A stretch of DNA of 64,000 bases, from assembly GCA_013396915.1 (NCBI GenBank), contig VWZL01000264.1:62001-126000 (forward strand), written 5' to 3'. The stretch is from Stercorarius parasiticus. Lineage: Eukaryota > Chordata > Aves > Charadriiformes > Stercorariidae. The stretch's first letter is position 1, and the number at the start of each line of letters is the position of its first letter. The notes below the pieces were generated by a model that was not told the origin of the DNA, searched no databases, and worked only from the letters and a program-made list of their open reading frames with translations. Of this stretch, positions 10,961 through 38,900 are shown piece after piece. The position numbers were made by a program, and so were the translations under genes.

Positions 10961-13900
10961 TGGTGTTTGAAAATTCCTCACGGTGACAAATGTCATTCAA
11001 ATGCACGCTCCCACGCTAGACGGGATAAAATAATCTAATTCTGTTTGAAAGACACAGCTGGAAAAAAAAGCAGTCATGTAGAAAACAGCTAAGCAGCCCT
11101 CACGCCTGTGCCCCTGGGAGCAGGTCCTGCGCAGGTGGCGCTGCTGAGCCCTGCTGGACCCCCCTCGCCCCCCGGGAGGGAGCAGCGAGAGGACTGAGAA
11201 ACATCCCTGTCTCACTCGGAGAACACGGCAAACAGATGCCTTTACGGGCTCCCTCAAGTACAGAAGTAAGATCTTTCACGAAAGCGAATGCTTGGGAAAG
11301 TGCAGATCCACCAGAGTAAAGCTAGGAAGGAGCTGGTTCTAGGCATTTGGGCTTTTGCAGTCACCAGTCCTGCTGCAGGGCTCTTTGTGGCAAAGCCCAT
11401 GAGCCCAAAGCCGGCCGAGGCAGCCTGGCAGACCTGTGCGGGGCCCGCTGCTCCCTCGCAAGAGTTGTCACCCAGCACTGCGGTGACAAACTGCAGCAGG
11501 TCAACACAGAAGGTGCTGGGCAGGCTCACCAGGTCTCCTGTTGAGTGGCATAGAACAGAGAAAAGCAAGGAAAGGTGGCAGGGGACAGCAGCTTGAGCTG
11601 CAGCAGCTGTGGTGGTCAGACATCCAAAGGCAGCATTAATTGGAGTAATTAAACCAGTTGGTAATCAGCTGAAGAAGATCTGTTCCTTGAGTAGAAAGGC
11701 CTGGAGAGGACTGAACGTTAGCAGGCTGGTTTCTGGGCTGTTCCCAGTATGTCTGTGCTGGAGAGGGAGAGAGGCTGCAGCAGATGGGCAAGTTATCCTG
11801 ATTTTTTTTTTCCTCCCAAAGCTCTGCGACCATAGTTACGGGCTTTTTGGAATCCTATGGATGTTCTGAGGGCCTCAGGTTTTCCCTGCTCCCGGGTTGT
11901 TTATCTGGTAACTTTGAATTCATCTTCTTGTCGTTTTGTTTATAGGTGAATGTGGCAGTTGCATGCGTTACAGATTTGCAATCTCTCCAGTATTTTGAGT
12001 AATTTTTACATTGTGCAGTTTCTTTGTTTCCAGGAGGTGGTTAGGGCTGATAGTTGCGTTCTGTCTCATTTTTTGTTAATTGCTTTCAGGGAAAAGGATG
12101 TATCTTAACAGCAGACCAGAGCGAGTGCCCATCTGGAAGGGCAGTTGGAAGGGCAAGCTGGAGGGGCATTGACTTGGGCTTTTCTGTGTAAGCGGCATCA
12201 GGCAGGAGCGCGGTCCTGCTGGGTGAGGATTTGAAAGAATAGCATCTGAGTTTCCTGTCACTTAGTCTTTAATTTAGTTGCTCCAGAATAAACACTAGTA
12301 AAATGAGATGTTTCTGCAATAATGTGTATCTTCCTTCCTCTTTTTTTTTTTTNTATTTTAATTCAAGGACTTTGCTTCATACAAAATGTAATTGTAGAAA
12401 CAACTGCAGAATTCAAAGTTTGGCTGATAAATATTACTCAGGCAGCAAACTAGGCAATCACAGAACCTTTTTTTTTTTCTCTCCCCCTCCCCCTAAGAGT
12501 TGCAATTCTTGTTCCTCCATCAGTAAAATATAACTGAGAAACCCTCTGGTGTAATGGTAGTTATGATCTCCACTCCCCCGCCCCCCAGCATCAGTGGTAT
12601 TTACAAGCTATTTGGTACATGTGAGACAGTGCTGCCTAGTCAGTGAGACATGTTTCTGTTGTGCATATGTATGGGTGGTTTTTTTTCTCTTATGAGTCTT
12701 TTCACAAAATTATGTCTCTCTTAAGCAAAGGTTTTGGCTGAGAGATGTTGCAGGCATTTTGCTTTTTTGTTATCTACGGATGACCTACCAAAAGCGTATT
12801 GGTGGTTAGACAATGGAAATAAAATAGAAAACGCAGTAGATCATAGCCCTTGCTACAGTTAGAAAGGCTGAATATCCATTTAGAATCTCAAGAGAGGCAA
12901 AAACTAGTCTAATAGATTTTTCTTCACACGGTGCCAGGTTTTTATTTGCTTTTCTACAGTATTTTTTTTGTTAGTGTGAATGATTTTCTTGCCATCTTTC
13001 CTCTGAAAGTAAAAGGACTCTGCTTGCTGGTAAATGCTTAGTGGTCTGTGTGTAGGTTAGAACTGAGTCAGGCTGACTTGTTAGAAACTCGGCTTGGGCT
13101 GTGGCATGGCATTTGTTCGCAGAGCTCCTTGAGAAGTCCCTGTCACCACCTGTGCATTTCCACCCCACACAGCAATATCGTTATTGTGCTACTGCAAGTG
13201 TTCAGAACAGAGATCCAGGTTTTAAAAATATCAAGGAAAAAAAGTCAGAAGGTGAGAGTTACACTGTTATGTGAGAGGCAAATGTGTTCTGGAGTGCAGT
13301 GAAGTTACAGGCTTTGGGAGGTAATTACCCTGGGCTGTGTAGGGCAGGTGGGGCAGGCATGGGTATTTTGAAGGTAGGGACAGAGTGGCCCTAGTTAAAT
13401 GACCCTGATTAAATGTTATAAAAACAGGCTGATGGGGAAAGGTTGGGTCTGCTTAGACTTGAAACACAGAAAGTAAAGTAGGGCAGGCAGCTGTAGAGAA
13501 CAGTGATCCATTCTTCGTGTTCACTCCCCGGGGGAACACCGTAAGCACTGAGCTGATCTATATCCAACAGGAAAGGTTTAGGTTAAATACTGCGTTGTGT
13601 AAAACAAATAAAAACCACAGCAACACCACCCAGGGCTGGGACTTTTGTTAAGTGCTGGAACAGCATGTGGACTCGGTACCTGAAGTCATAGTTGGGCTAG
13701 TTTTATTCTTGAATAGGCTCAACAATACAACAGGCCTGTTAGAAGTAGTCTAATGCTGTTTCAAATCAAGAAGTGCTGAATTACTTCCCTCGCCACTTCC
13801 TTGTCTGTGTTTTTAAAAAGGTAAAACTTATGTGACATCTTTCTCTGTTTTTAGCGTTTTAATGATATGCGTCTTAGAGCGATAGGTATTCATGCTCAGG

Positions 13901-14858
13901 GTCTGGATTGTCAGGAATAATGGGGATAGCATAGATGTGGTGGTCACGCTTCTGTAATAGAAGACGGGGGGGGTAAATGCAGAAATAAGCAGGTGTAACA
14001 AACACAGAGTGACTTCTGGCATCTCCATTAATGTTTGTCATTAACCAGGTTATTGGTGTTTCAAAATGGGAGGAAAAAATGAAAAATGCAATGGACTCTT
14101 TTTTTTTTTTTCTTTAAAAGCACAGGTGAGGGCTCTGGTTGTCTGTTTTAATCAGCATTGGTCTAATGTCAAGACTACACACTTCCAACTAAAGACAGTT
14201 TTGGACAAATTACCTGTGATAATTAGCTTAATTAAAACACTTTGTCAATATAGAATGGATCTTATTTTCTTTAAAAAACATGTCTCTCCCAAATAAAGTC
14301 GTAGCAAGACTCTAGCTATTACAGCTCCCAGTAGCAAAGCAACAGTGCAAACACCACCCCAGTTCTGTCAGAACTCACTCGAATTAATTATGTGAAAGTG
14401 ACAGTCCAACAACAGCTGTGTATTTAGCATAGTCAGCTCTATTCCTCCATGGCTGATGCTATGGTAAGCCTATCATGTTTTAAAAAAAAAAGAAAAAGGC
14501 AATCAATAATCTATTTTGCAGCAGCATTGAGTTAACCGGAAATGTCTTTTGTTTGTTAATCCAGGTAAATTCATGCTACTGTAGAATATCCGAGTTTTAC
14601 TCTATGCACATCATTCAGAATTACATGTAAGCAATGACTGTGAGTTTTACTGACTGTATTTTGTAAATTGCCTTTGTGGCATCTTATGCAAAAGAAGCAC
14701 AAGATTTGTTATTTTTAAGCTTCTAATGTTTAAATGCTAGCCTCCAAAAGGGAAATTGATTTACGTAAATAGAGCTTAGTCATTAGGCAGGCTCTGTTAA
14801 AAAAAAAAAAAAAAACAACCAAAAAACCGCACACCAAACCCCAAATACATAATGAGAA
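10961..14858. other. Intergenic stretch between KCNE5 and ACSL4
   Basis: No gene was recognised. The first 650 bases (to about 11600) remain moderately GC-rich and hold chance-like frames, including a 104-codon minus-strand frame at 11254-11568 with no known domain. The rest is AT-rich with T-, A- and C-rich homopolymer tracts. A single ambiguous base lies at 12353 inside a T run. Confidence 0.6.
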
Positions 14859-17800
14859 TTTATTTCTTGCATTGCATGCAATTGTAGAACATCACGAATT
14901 TATCATTTGAATACAATGTAGTTATTTGAAACTATCATTCTAGGACATGGTAATTTGGGTGTGGGGTTTTTGTTTGGGTTTTTTTTGACCGGAAGTTAGT
15001 GACCCAGGTTCTCAATTGGTGTCCTGTTCCTCAGATAGCCAGGAAGCGTTTGATGGGAGCCACAGTTCAAGGTACTGGCTTGCCTCGCGGGCAGCTCTGT
15101 TTTAGGCTCAAAGTTCTGATGTTGTAACGGGTACCATAATTGCGTTGGGTTGGTTAAACACCACCTCACCTACTCTAAAGGAAATAACTTATTACTTTCT
15201 CTGTTTATACTTTTTTTTCCTTGCAAGCCATTTAATGACACCTTACTGTTACCTGCAGCGTTGCTGTTGTGTTATGTACAGGAACCAGCTCTCCTCTTCC
15301 AGCCCCCACCCAAGGTTCCGTGCCAAAGCTGCTCCTGGAGGGTGTTTGTTCAACCCTTATTGACTCCGAGGTGCTAAAGATCTCAAGCGACTAGTTCAGT
15401 AGTTAGTAAGGAATTGCTAGCTACTAGGAATTGCAGCTACTTTGAAAAGCTGACCTGCATCAAATTGTCTTTTGCAGCACATCCACGTTTAGGTTGTTTC
15501 TTAAAAGAAAAACGAGGCCCCCTCTAGGCTTTGTTTTAAACATCTGTAGCACGTACTCGCTGCTGCTGCTTTTGAGCAGTTCTTCTGAAGTACGCTCAGC
15601 GTCAGAGAGAATGTGAGGTGCTGAACAGTAACTAGAGACAACTTGTGCAATACATAAAAATCTCTCAGGACACAAACTTGTTGAACCATTTAAACTGTAT
15701 TCCACTTCTGAAATGTTGTGTGTGTGTATACATATATATGAAAAGAGCAATTGTCAGTCAACCCAGACACAGAAGATAACCTGCAGTCTAGATAAAATAC
15801 ATTTCATATAAATACATTCATGGTTTAAAAAAAAAAGTCATACAACCAGCTGACAGACTCAAGTGCAAGTAACTTTCTTGCATGCATTTAACTTTTGTGA
15901 TGCCAAGAGGCTGACTAAAGGCTACTTAATAGTGACCAAATTTTAAACACAGAAAAACTGGTAACGTGGCTCCAGGACTGAGTAATTTAAAAAGTTGCTA
16001 CGGATATGAGAAATATTTCCTGTTGTCATAAACCAACTGTATGTGTCTTAAAAAAATAATTCTTTTTTAGAAAAGCTATTTCCTTGTTCCATGCACAACT
16101 AGATACAGTCAGCTGTATATACCACACTTTCTTTTTCCCTTTCCCCTCAGGGTTCTTGGAAGATGAGCTGGCAGAGTTCTGGACTGGCCAGAGAAAGTTA
16201 TGCATGGGGAAGTCTGAAGTTGGTCCCAAGGAGAAGGGACAGTTAGTGAGTATATAGCCATGATTTATTTTTGCCAAAATCCGTTTGAACTGGAAAAAAG
16301 AGAAATACACATACACATGATAAAGGAAAAACTTGCCCTGAAATTGCAAGCTAGTGTGTTCAAGAGAAGCGTCATACAAAATCTTTTACTTTCTGTACAG
16401 TGACAATACCAAATAGCTTTTCTTTTTAACCATCATATACACAACACAAATATTATGAATAGAAATCTATAAATACTTTAAAACGAATTTGTAATACATA
16501 GCAGTTGAGGGCCACAGCTGTACAAAATGTAAGCAACATACATAAAACGATTAAGAAAGTGCAAAGTAGAACAGTATCAAGAGCCTCCACTTTTTACAGC
16601 ATTTATGGTTCAAGTGTCAAGAGCTAGCAGGGATGCAGGAGCTCAGTTACAAGTCAAAAGAAGACACGATACAGGATTCTGCGCACAAAATGATGAACTA
16701 TTATTAAATTGTATCTTCCCACTTCCTCACATCTATGACTTCCAGTTAATAAGAGAACATTTTTATAATGAATTTCTGTAAAGAGTGGTTTGTCTCTTTT
16801 TACAAGTTCCATAAAACAAAGATTCCCTGGCCACAGACTGCTTTTCCGTAAATGAAACAAGACTACATGGGGAAACTACTGTTTCAGGTTGCCTTGTTAT
16901 GCTTACCATATTTAAAAGGTGAACGGAAATACCTTTCCATAAAGCAAATACAGACGTTTGGACCCTGATCCTCTAAATTACGTGCAGGTAACCTGTACCA
17001 TCACTCACATGTATGCGAAGGTCTAGAGGATTAGCGCCTTAAAAACAAAACTGCCAACCACCCCTCAAAAAAACCAACAAAACCCAAAACTCCTTTCAGT
17101 TTCAAATCTGCTTAGAGACAGCTGCCCATCAATTTTGCTGCTGTTTGCCAGTCAAGATGCAGGTTTTGCATTCTGCATTCAGATGATGATTTCTCATCAG
17201 TACCTCCTGAAGCAGTGCAAGTCTTTGTTTTCTTTTATCCTGTGTGTTCTAGTGGAATGCCCTGCTTGAATTAAAATACAGTGGCAAGTAAAAACATATT
17301 TGGTGAATTGGAAGTTGAAAGTTAATTCAACACTCTTGAACGAAAAGTCAAATGACTTGTTTTTAGAAAGCTTTTCAGTTCACCTTTATTTCAGTAAGTA
17401 TACTTTATACTCTTTTTTAGGCACTGTAAATATTCAAGACGCTAACTGATGTGCAGAAGAATCCATCCATTCTCAAGCAGTGTAGTATTAGTGATCTCTA
17501 GCAAGTTCTTGACTAATGTTGTCGTTTTGTTTTACTTTTTAAATGGAGAAGGGTAGACTTTAAATACTCTTTTTTTTTTCCTCTCTCACTACGTATCTTA
17601 CTATGACAGAGAACAATCACATTAATTTTTCCTCTTTGAAATATAGGCCAAACTTCAGAATAAATTAAAAAGAAGCTGCAAAAGTCTGAATATGCTAGAG
17701 ACACAATAATAATAAAGTTACCTGGTCATACTGCTTCACATGATGTCTGTCTCAAAACTGGAGATGATCGCATGAAACTCTATGAAGACCATCAGTGTCT

Positions 17801-17980
17801 AATCTGCTAATAATTAAGAATTTGGAGTCTAATATATTCTCTGTTGTACTCAATAAGAGATTATAGAAACATTCGTCCATTTGGTGTATTTTCTGAATGT
17901 GCGATATCTACAGTATACACAGACATCCAAAGCTGAGGCATGAAAAGGAACCATCTGCACAACCGTCTGGTCAACGTAAC
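14859..17980 (-). other. ACSL4: Probable ACSL4 3'UTR (distal limit uncertain)
   Basis: AT-rich DNA directly downstream of the ACSL4 stop codon on its strand. AATAAA signals on the minus strand occur at 17385-17390, 16264-16269 and 14859-14864. Using the last gives a 3'UTR of about 3.1 kb, which fits the multi-kilobase 3'UTR known for mammalian ACSL4. The proximal sites would give about 0.6 and 1.7 kb forms. The choice cannot be made from sequence alone. Confidence 0.5.
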
Positions 17981-32453
<14,473 letters not shown>

Positions 32454-35400
32454 TGCAGGTATTTGAAAAAGAAAATCTCTTATTGCGTTGTGAAGCAGGC
32501 AAGAGCAAAGCGGCAGTGCAGTATGGTGTAGGAAGAAGCAACAGTAAGCGAAGCTTTGGTAGTTCTGTTTCACAGCAGCTGCTAAAGTTTTAGTAACCTT
32601 TGAGAGCCAACAGTGGACACCTGTGGGTGAAGACCAGAGCCAAGCAGAGAGCAGGAAAAAAAAAGAAAAAAATCATTAAATTAGTAATATTACAGTCAAT
32701 CCATTAGTTTCAGTCCTTCTAAGACTTCACTTCAAATGCATCAAGAGGAAGGAGACTGAAGTAACTGATGTAAGAGGCATGTACACTGCATGATACAGCA
32801 GCGTGCTGCTCTGAAGATGAAAGAGGATGAATCTTTTCCGTACTTGTTTGTTGCATCCACAAATATTTACTTTTCAAAGACTTTTCCCCACTATCTCTGT
32901 TTGAATAGTTCAGGGCTGTTGTGATGAAGTCTGGCCTTCGCATCATAATATCGTGTTTAAGCTACTTGAGTAATGCTGCAATTGCGTAATTATGGGAAAG
33001 GTCAACAGTTGGTTTCCCCCTAAATATTTGTACTACAGAGAAAAGATACAGTAGATTGCTTTACTGCTTTTCAGAATATTATATCAACTTATATTTGGAT
33101 TAAAATGTATCTTGATAGAGTCCTCAAAAGTTTACATGTTGTAATCTAAACATTATATATTACAAAACTGCTTTATTAACTTTGCCACAGCAACTGACTT
33201 TTTAATCTATTACTTTTCAACTATGAATGTCAGACTCTTGGAAGGGGATTACACAGATTTGCTTTTCCCCTTCCAAAACCTACTTCAATATATGCATTTC
33301 AGAACCCTAGGTACGGAAAATGGAACCCAATTTGACCAACTCAATCCAATTTAAAATAAAGCTTAATTTGGCAAGGTTTTGTCTGCATGAGAACTGGGCC
33401 TGAATAAAGACTGAAGGTGAGTGGGAGAAAAAACAAAGGCATTATAGCAAACCACAGTTGTGGCTACCCCACTGGTCTGTAACTAGTCTGCACTGGCATG
33501 CAAAAGGTTCTTATCTTCATCCGGATGGCATGCAAACACAGCATGCAAACACATCACAAATGAGTCACATAGCAGGAAAAATAAAAGGCCAAGGTGCACT
33601 AAGAAAAGAGCGGTACCTCGGGCACCCAGGGGAGCGCGTAATGCTGACTAGTTTATTGCAAGCCCAGTCTTTCATGGGCAGAATCTGATAAACAGAATGG
33701 ATGAGAATCTGGAGAATTTCAGGGCTCTATCAAGAATTAAAAGAACGTGGGCACACCTCAAAATGTACCTTTATTAATGTATTTGCCACCCTCAGGTGAT
33801 GAGGGAGGCTGCAATTAACATTTCAGGTTAAAGAGGACAACTGTTACTAACAGCATAACAGAAATCTATTAATAGGTTGCTGGGTTTTTTTAATAAGAAT
33901 TCCAACATCTGGAGTTGTGTTGTAGCCAATATCAACAGCATTCAATGTACTGTAAGATTAAGAGATCTGCAGATACTTAGAATAACATGATTTTTTTAAT
34001 TAAACCTACAGAATAAAGTTACTATTGAATGATGGTATAATGTACTAAACTGAGCTCAGACTTGTTCAGAAAAAGAGGATTCTCCATATTTCTTTTTATA
34101 AAAAGTGAGCGCTGCATTCTTTTCAAAATGTATATGCTTATTCTGCTTTAGTTAACCTCATTGTCATCGCGCACAGTCAAACCTCAGCAGAAGAGAGACC
34201 ATTTTACTTCCCTAAACTCCAGTTCCCGAAAATGAAGGTTTACTGGTTTATATTACAAATCTTGTATGATATTTTAATTCCACTTAATTCAGTGCTCCGA
34301 AAGCAGCAGTTGAGATTGTATTTAAAAGAAAAGGCAGCCATAGCGGTAAGTCTGCAGTAAGAAAGGCTACAGTGCATGCCCAGGATCAGACACAGCAATA
34401 CATGTTAAAATAAACCCCATGGAGAACTCCCACTGCTCTTCACCTTCCAACAAAAAGCATATGACAGACACAATGACTTGGACTAATACAAACAATTTAA
34501 TATCGTGAGGCAATACTACAGCTTTTATTCAAGCTGAGTAGTAGCTTTTTCAGAAGTAGTCCTAAAACTACTTGCTAATAATCAAGAACTGACTAATTTA
34601 GAAAGGGAGGAGAGGAATGGGCTCATATTTGTTTAAATTCTTTAGCCAGTGTTCTGGACCGACCAATGCTATAAGAAGACATTTCCTTTAACTTTTTCAT
34701 TCAATTTAATCTCCTGTACATTAATTTTATAAATTACATTTAAGTTATTTAGCAGCTTGTATAACACTGAACAACCACAAAATTTTCAGAGTATTTTCTG
34801 CGTACGTGTTACTACATCAGATACAAAGAACTGAAGATCATTTCACAAATTGATTTGCTTACTACTTTCTAATTAAATCTATATTGAGTAATGGTAACTA
34901 TGAATATATACTTATGACAACTATATCATCTTTCCTATATTCCACTCTTTCTTATTGCATCTGGGCAATAGTGAATTGAACTGAAGTCTCTAGGGTAAAA
35001 GCCGTCCCTTTTTTTGCCATATGTAAAATGGTGGGGACCTGCTCCTCTTGTTATCTAAGCACTGATGAAATGGAAACTTCACAATAAATTATAACAGTAC
35101 TGGCATGATTTAAACAGGTATTTCATAATATTGAATTCACATTTTATTACTGATTATCCATACTAAGTCTTTAAAACTGAACTAGACTGCGGAATGGATT
35201 GTAAGACTACGTGTGAAGAGAGGACTGTGAAAAATTACATCCTATTGATGTCATCTAATAATCCTTTCTACATGCACGAAGTGTGTAGTTTTATATGTGA
35301 GAAGATCTTCAAGCTGACTAAGCAACAAAACTCAATTCAGTGTTGAACACCAACTTAACTTTTACAGTTTACTGGAACAACTTTCTAACATGCTAAAAAG

Positions 35401-35858
35401 ACACATCAGAACGTTCAAAATACTGCCTGATATAACAAAGTAATGATAAAAAGGTCTTAATGGGAAAGAATGTTTGTTTTGTCCTAAAACTGGCACCCTC
35501 ACCGCACTTCTAACTTCTGAATTAAGTGCATGTACAAACACACTTCATACCCTTGCTGCCAGTTATGTTACTGTTCACATTAGCAAAAGTTAAAGGTTGC
35601 ATTTCTTTCATTTTGAAATCTCAGAATTGTTGGAAATACTTTAAACAGTGTTTATAAAAACAGATAACTTAGCTAATTTGGACACATTTGTGGTATTTTA
35701 AAGGGTTTCTATCTTGACAAAAATTGGTTTTAATTCTTAACAGAAATCAGTTGGAAAAAACTTAGTACCAAAAAGACAAAGTTGACTTTTTCCTTTGAAC
35801 ATATTCATATAAAAACTGACACATACACACAGACATATGCACACGCAGGTATACTTAC

Positions 35859-35905
35859 AAGGGTTCTGGCAGCAATGACTGAGGTTTTTTCAGTGTCAAT
35901 TAGAT
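35859..35905 (-). other. ACSL4: Predicted ACSL4 5'UTR exon (47 nt)
   Basis: On the ACSL4 strand a long T tract followed by CTGTCTTAATCTAG gives a strong acceptor, and the exon is followed by a near-consensus donor GTAAGT. The enclosed 47 nt contain no ATG. If joined to the exon at 32620, a TGA lies in frame with the MKLR start, which agrees with a 5'UTR and fixes Met1. This comes from splice-signal reading only, without transcript support. Confidence 0.5.
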
Positions 35906-38900
35906 CTAGATTAAGACAGAAAAAAAAAAATTAGAGGTTGGGAATTTTTTTGCCTTGCAGAAAGGAGGAATCTTTAGAATTTGTACGCTAGTGCTTCTGA
36001 AGAACAGCCTATGAATTTAGACAAAGGTGGCACCTGCTACCCATACAAGAGGGGAGCAATGATATTATTGGAAAAGACTAAGCTTGCAAACTGCAGTGTA
36101 CAGACGAAACTATCCAAAAGGAGTTTAATTTTTATGGGACACCCCGCCCCCCACTCCCTCCATTTAAACATGTTCTGAATAAAGCTGTGAAGAGAAGCTT
36201 CATTTCATTAAAAAAAACAAAACAAAAAAAAAAAAGACAAGAAAGAGACTTTCAGATTCCATATGGTCCGTTCTTCTGCATCAGGGCAGAAGCAACAAGA
36301 CCTTTACCATTCTTGATGGATGAGTATCTGTAGAAACATTAACTCAGGGCTACCCGTAACATACACTGCCCAACAGAGTAATAAGGAACATGAAAGGAGT
36401 TTGGGTACTGAGGTAAGAGGAGAGTTTACAGAACAAAAGCACAGTTGGGTGGGCAGTGAGGCTTCACTGGTCCCATGACCAGTGGAAAAAAAGATGCCTC
36501 TATGCAACTACACAGATATGGCTTCAAGAAGTCTACTGCATAATTGCCCTCCTGGGCTACTTGGTTTTATATAAAGAAAGCTTTTAACTGATGTTTAACC
36601 TAGTTATATTTTATTAGCCTTTCCCGTAAGTTTAAGATTTCAACCAAGGTACCACTTTTTATGGACTGAAACTGTGTTAAATATACCTTACAAAATTCTC
36701 CTACAAACATTTTCTCTTGAAATATGAAGTAAATAAGAAGCATAATAATGTTTGTAGTGTTACTGGCCCTTGCATGTGGCTGTATAAGATTTTGATCCAT
36801 AACAGGACCATCCCAAACTCACGACAAGTAAATATTTATCGTATTTTAAATACAATGCATAACAGACTGACATAGTGAACTTGCAAAAGTACATCCACAC
36901 CAATTCCATTTGGTTAAAAGCCAAACTTAGCTATTCAAATTACACCTTATGCCTTCAATCTCCTATTTAAGTTTAATTAGACTTTAAGAGAAAGGATGAG
37001 ATGCAACGTTCACATCAATGCACCATCAAGGATACCTTCAAGGCAAGCCAACTACGTATCACTGAAGTATAACAGTTACATTCTCAGTAACCTTCCTCTT
37101 TCCTCATAAATAAAGTAGCACTTACATGAAAAATTTCACTGGATCAAAACAAAGCTTATGCAATACTAGAATATTTATTATCTGTAATACTTAATATTGA
37201 CTTACAAAGTTCATTATTTCTCTTAATTGTGCAATGTAACTAGTCTATTTTCACTCTTATCTATTTTGGAAACAGCAGAGCTTCCAGTTCTTGCTGTAGG
37301 ACATCCACGTTCCCAGCAACAGCAATCAACGTGCGCCAGTCAGGCATGACTACAGTCTAAGAAAAAACCAAACCAAACAAAACCAGGTGTAGGAATTCTG
37401 TGATTCCGCCTAGTTTCTGTCCTAGATAGCTGCATTTTCAGCACCTCCCAAGGATTTTCCTCTGATGAATGAGCTTCTAGCAATTCTGAAACGGGAAGTC
37501 TCTAGACTAGAGTTCATTTATCATTTGCAATGATATGTTACAGGGTTCATGTTAGAAATCTCACTCCTGAGGTAATATTTTCCTTATTACTATTATGTGC
37601 TGGGTGTTCACACAAATTCTGTAGTCCAAGCTTACTATGGAAAACAAATAACCAATGCGAATGCTCATACAAGCACTGACACTGTATTTTACAGACTGCC
37701 ACAGATGGAAGAGATGTTCTTTGAGTATAATCTGACTTTGATACCCTCAATTAAAAGCTTCAAAGACAAATAATAGGCAACGCTAGTCTTGTCCTGCAGC
37801 CAGAGCCACAGAACAAAGTCTGAAATCAGAGCACAGGATTTGGAACAGAAGAGACACTTTGTTATTTTTCATGAATTTAACTGAAAATCTAAGAAATAAG
37901 TGGAAACTTTTTTTAAAAAATATATAGAAAAATAGCTTTTACATAGTCACAAAAGCTTATGAGACTAAATAAGAGCAAAAGTGTGTGTGGGGAAGAGGGA
38001 GAGGGTTTACACTTCTGGAAGCGACTATCCATGGAGGAGGAAATGCCCTAACCTCTGCATTTAACTAGTCAAGCCGAACAGAATCGACTCACCCAGCATT
38101 TGCACACACAAGTAGAATTCCTAACTGTAACTCAAAACCTAAAGAAATACCTGTGGATAGAAATTTTACCCTATGCAGTTTAATTTTAATAAGGCAGCAA
38201 ATTATTATCTTCGCTAGGAAAGGCTTTAATTAGCCCAAGTCCAAAACACTGTGAAGGTTTAATATTGAAAGTATACGAATAACAGTCTTTATTGTCCTTC
38301 CTCTGGTGCTAAAAAGCTTGCCAGGGATCCCATTTACTATGTAATTGCATGATTAGAAGAAAACACTTCTTTTTCAACTTACATCAAACATTAATTGGAA
38401 CTTTTAAAACGTTTTCTCATTGTGCTAGGCAAGTCTTCTAGTACTGAAGATGACATTAGACAGGAAAAGGGCAGAATTCTGGTTTGTGAAGAAAACCTGG
38501 AATCTGCAAAGCAAGAAGTTGTTTAGCTTAAAAACACCAGTGGAGGAAGTTCTGGTTCCCCGGCAGTCCAGCTCTTGCCAACTACAAATGGAGACACAAT
38601 TCTGGCTTTAGCATAAGTACTCAAGGTCGACTCCTTTCAGGAAGTTCTGAAATCTCCCAAAACAATCCAGTATGAATAAGGAACATCTATTTCCGGAATT
38701 TCTCTAGCATTCAGGCAGGTCTAAACATTATGGAAACCACAGTAAGCGTTCATAATTTGTTGAGTGGAAAACTGGTTCTATACAGTGAAAAAAATGTGAG
38801 TTGAGCTGAGTGAGTACGCGGGTTATTAGTTACAGTCAGTTTTTGGAAGGGAATTTAATCAATACCTAGTAGTTCTGAATTTGTTCCAGTACTAGAACTG

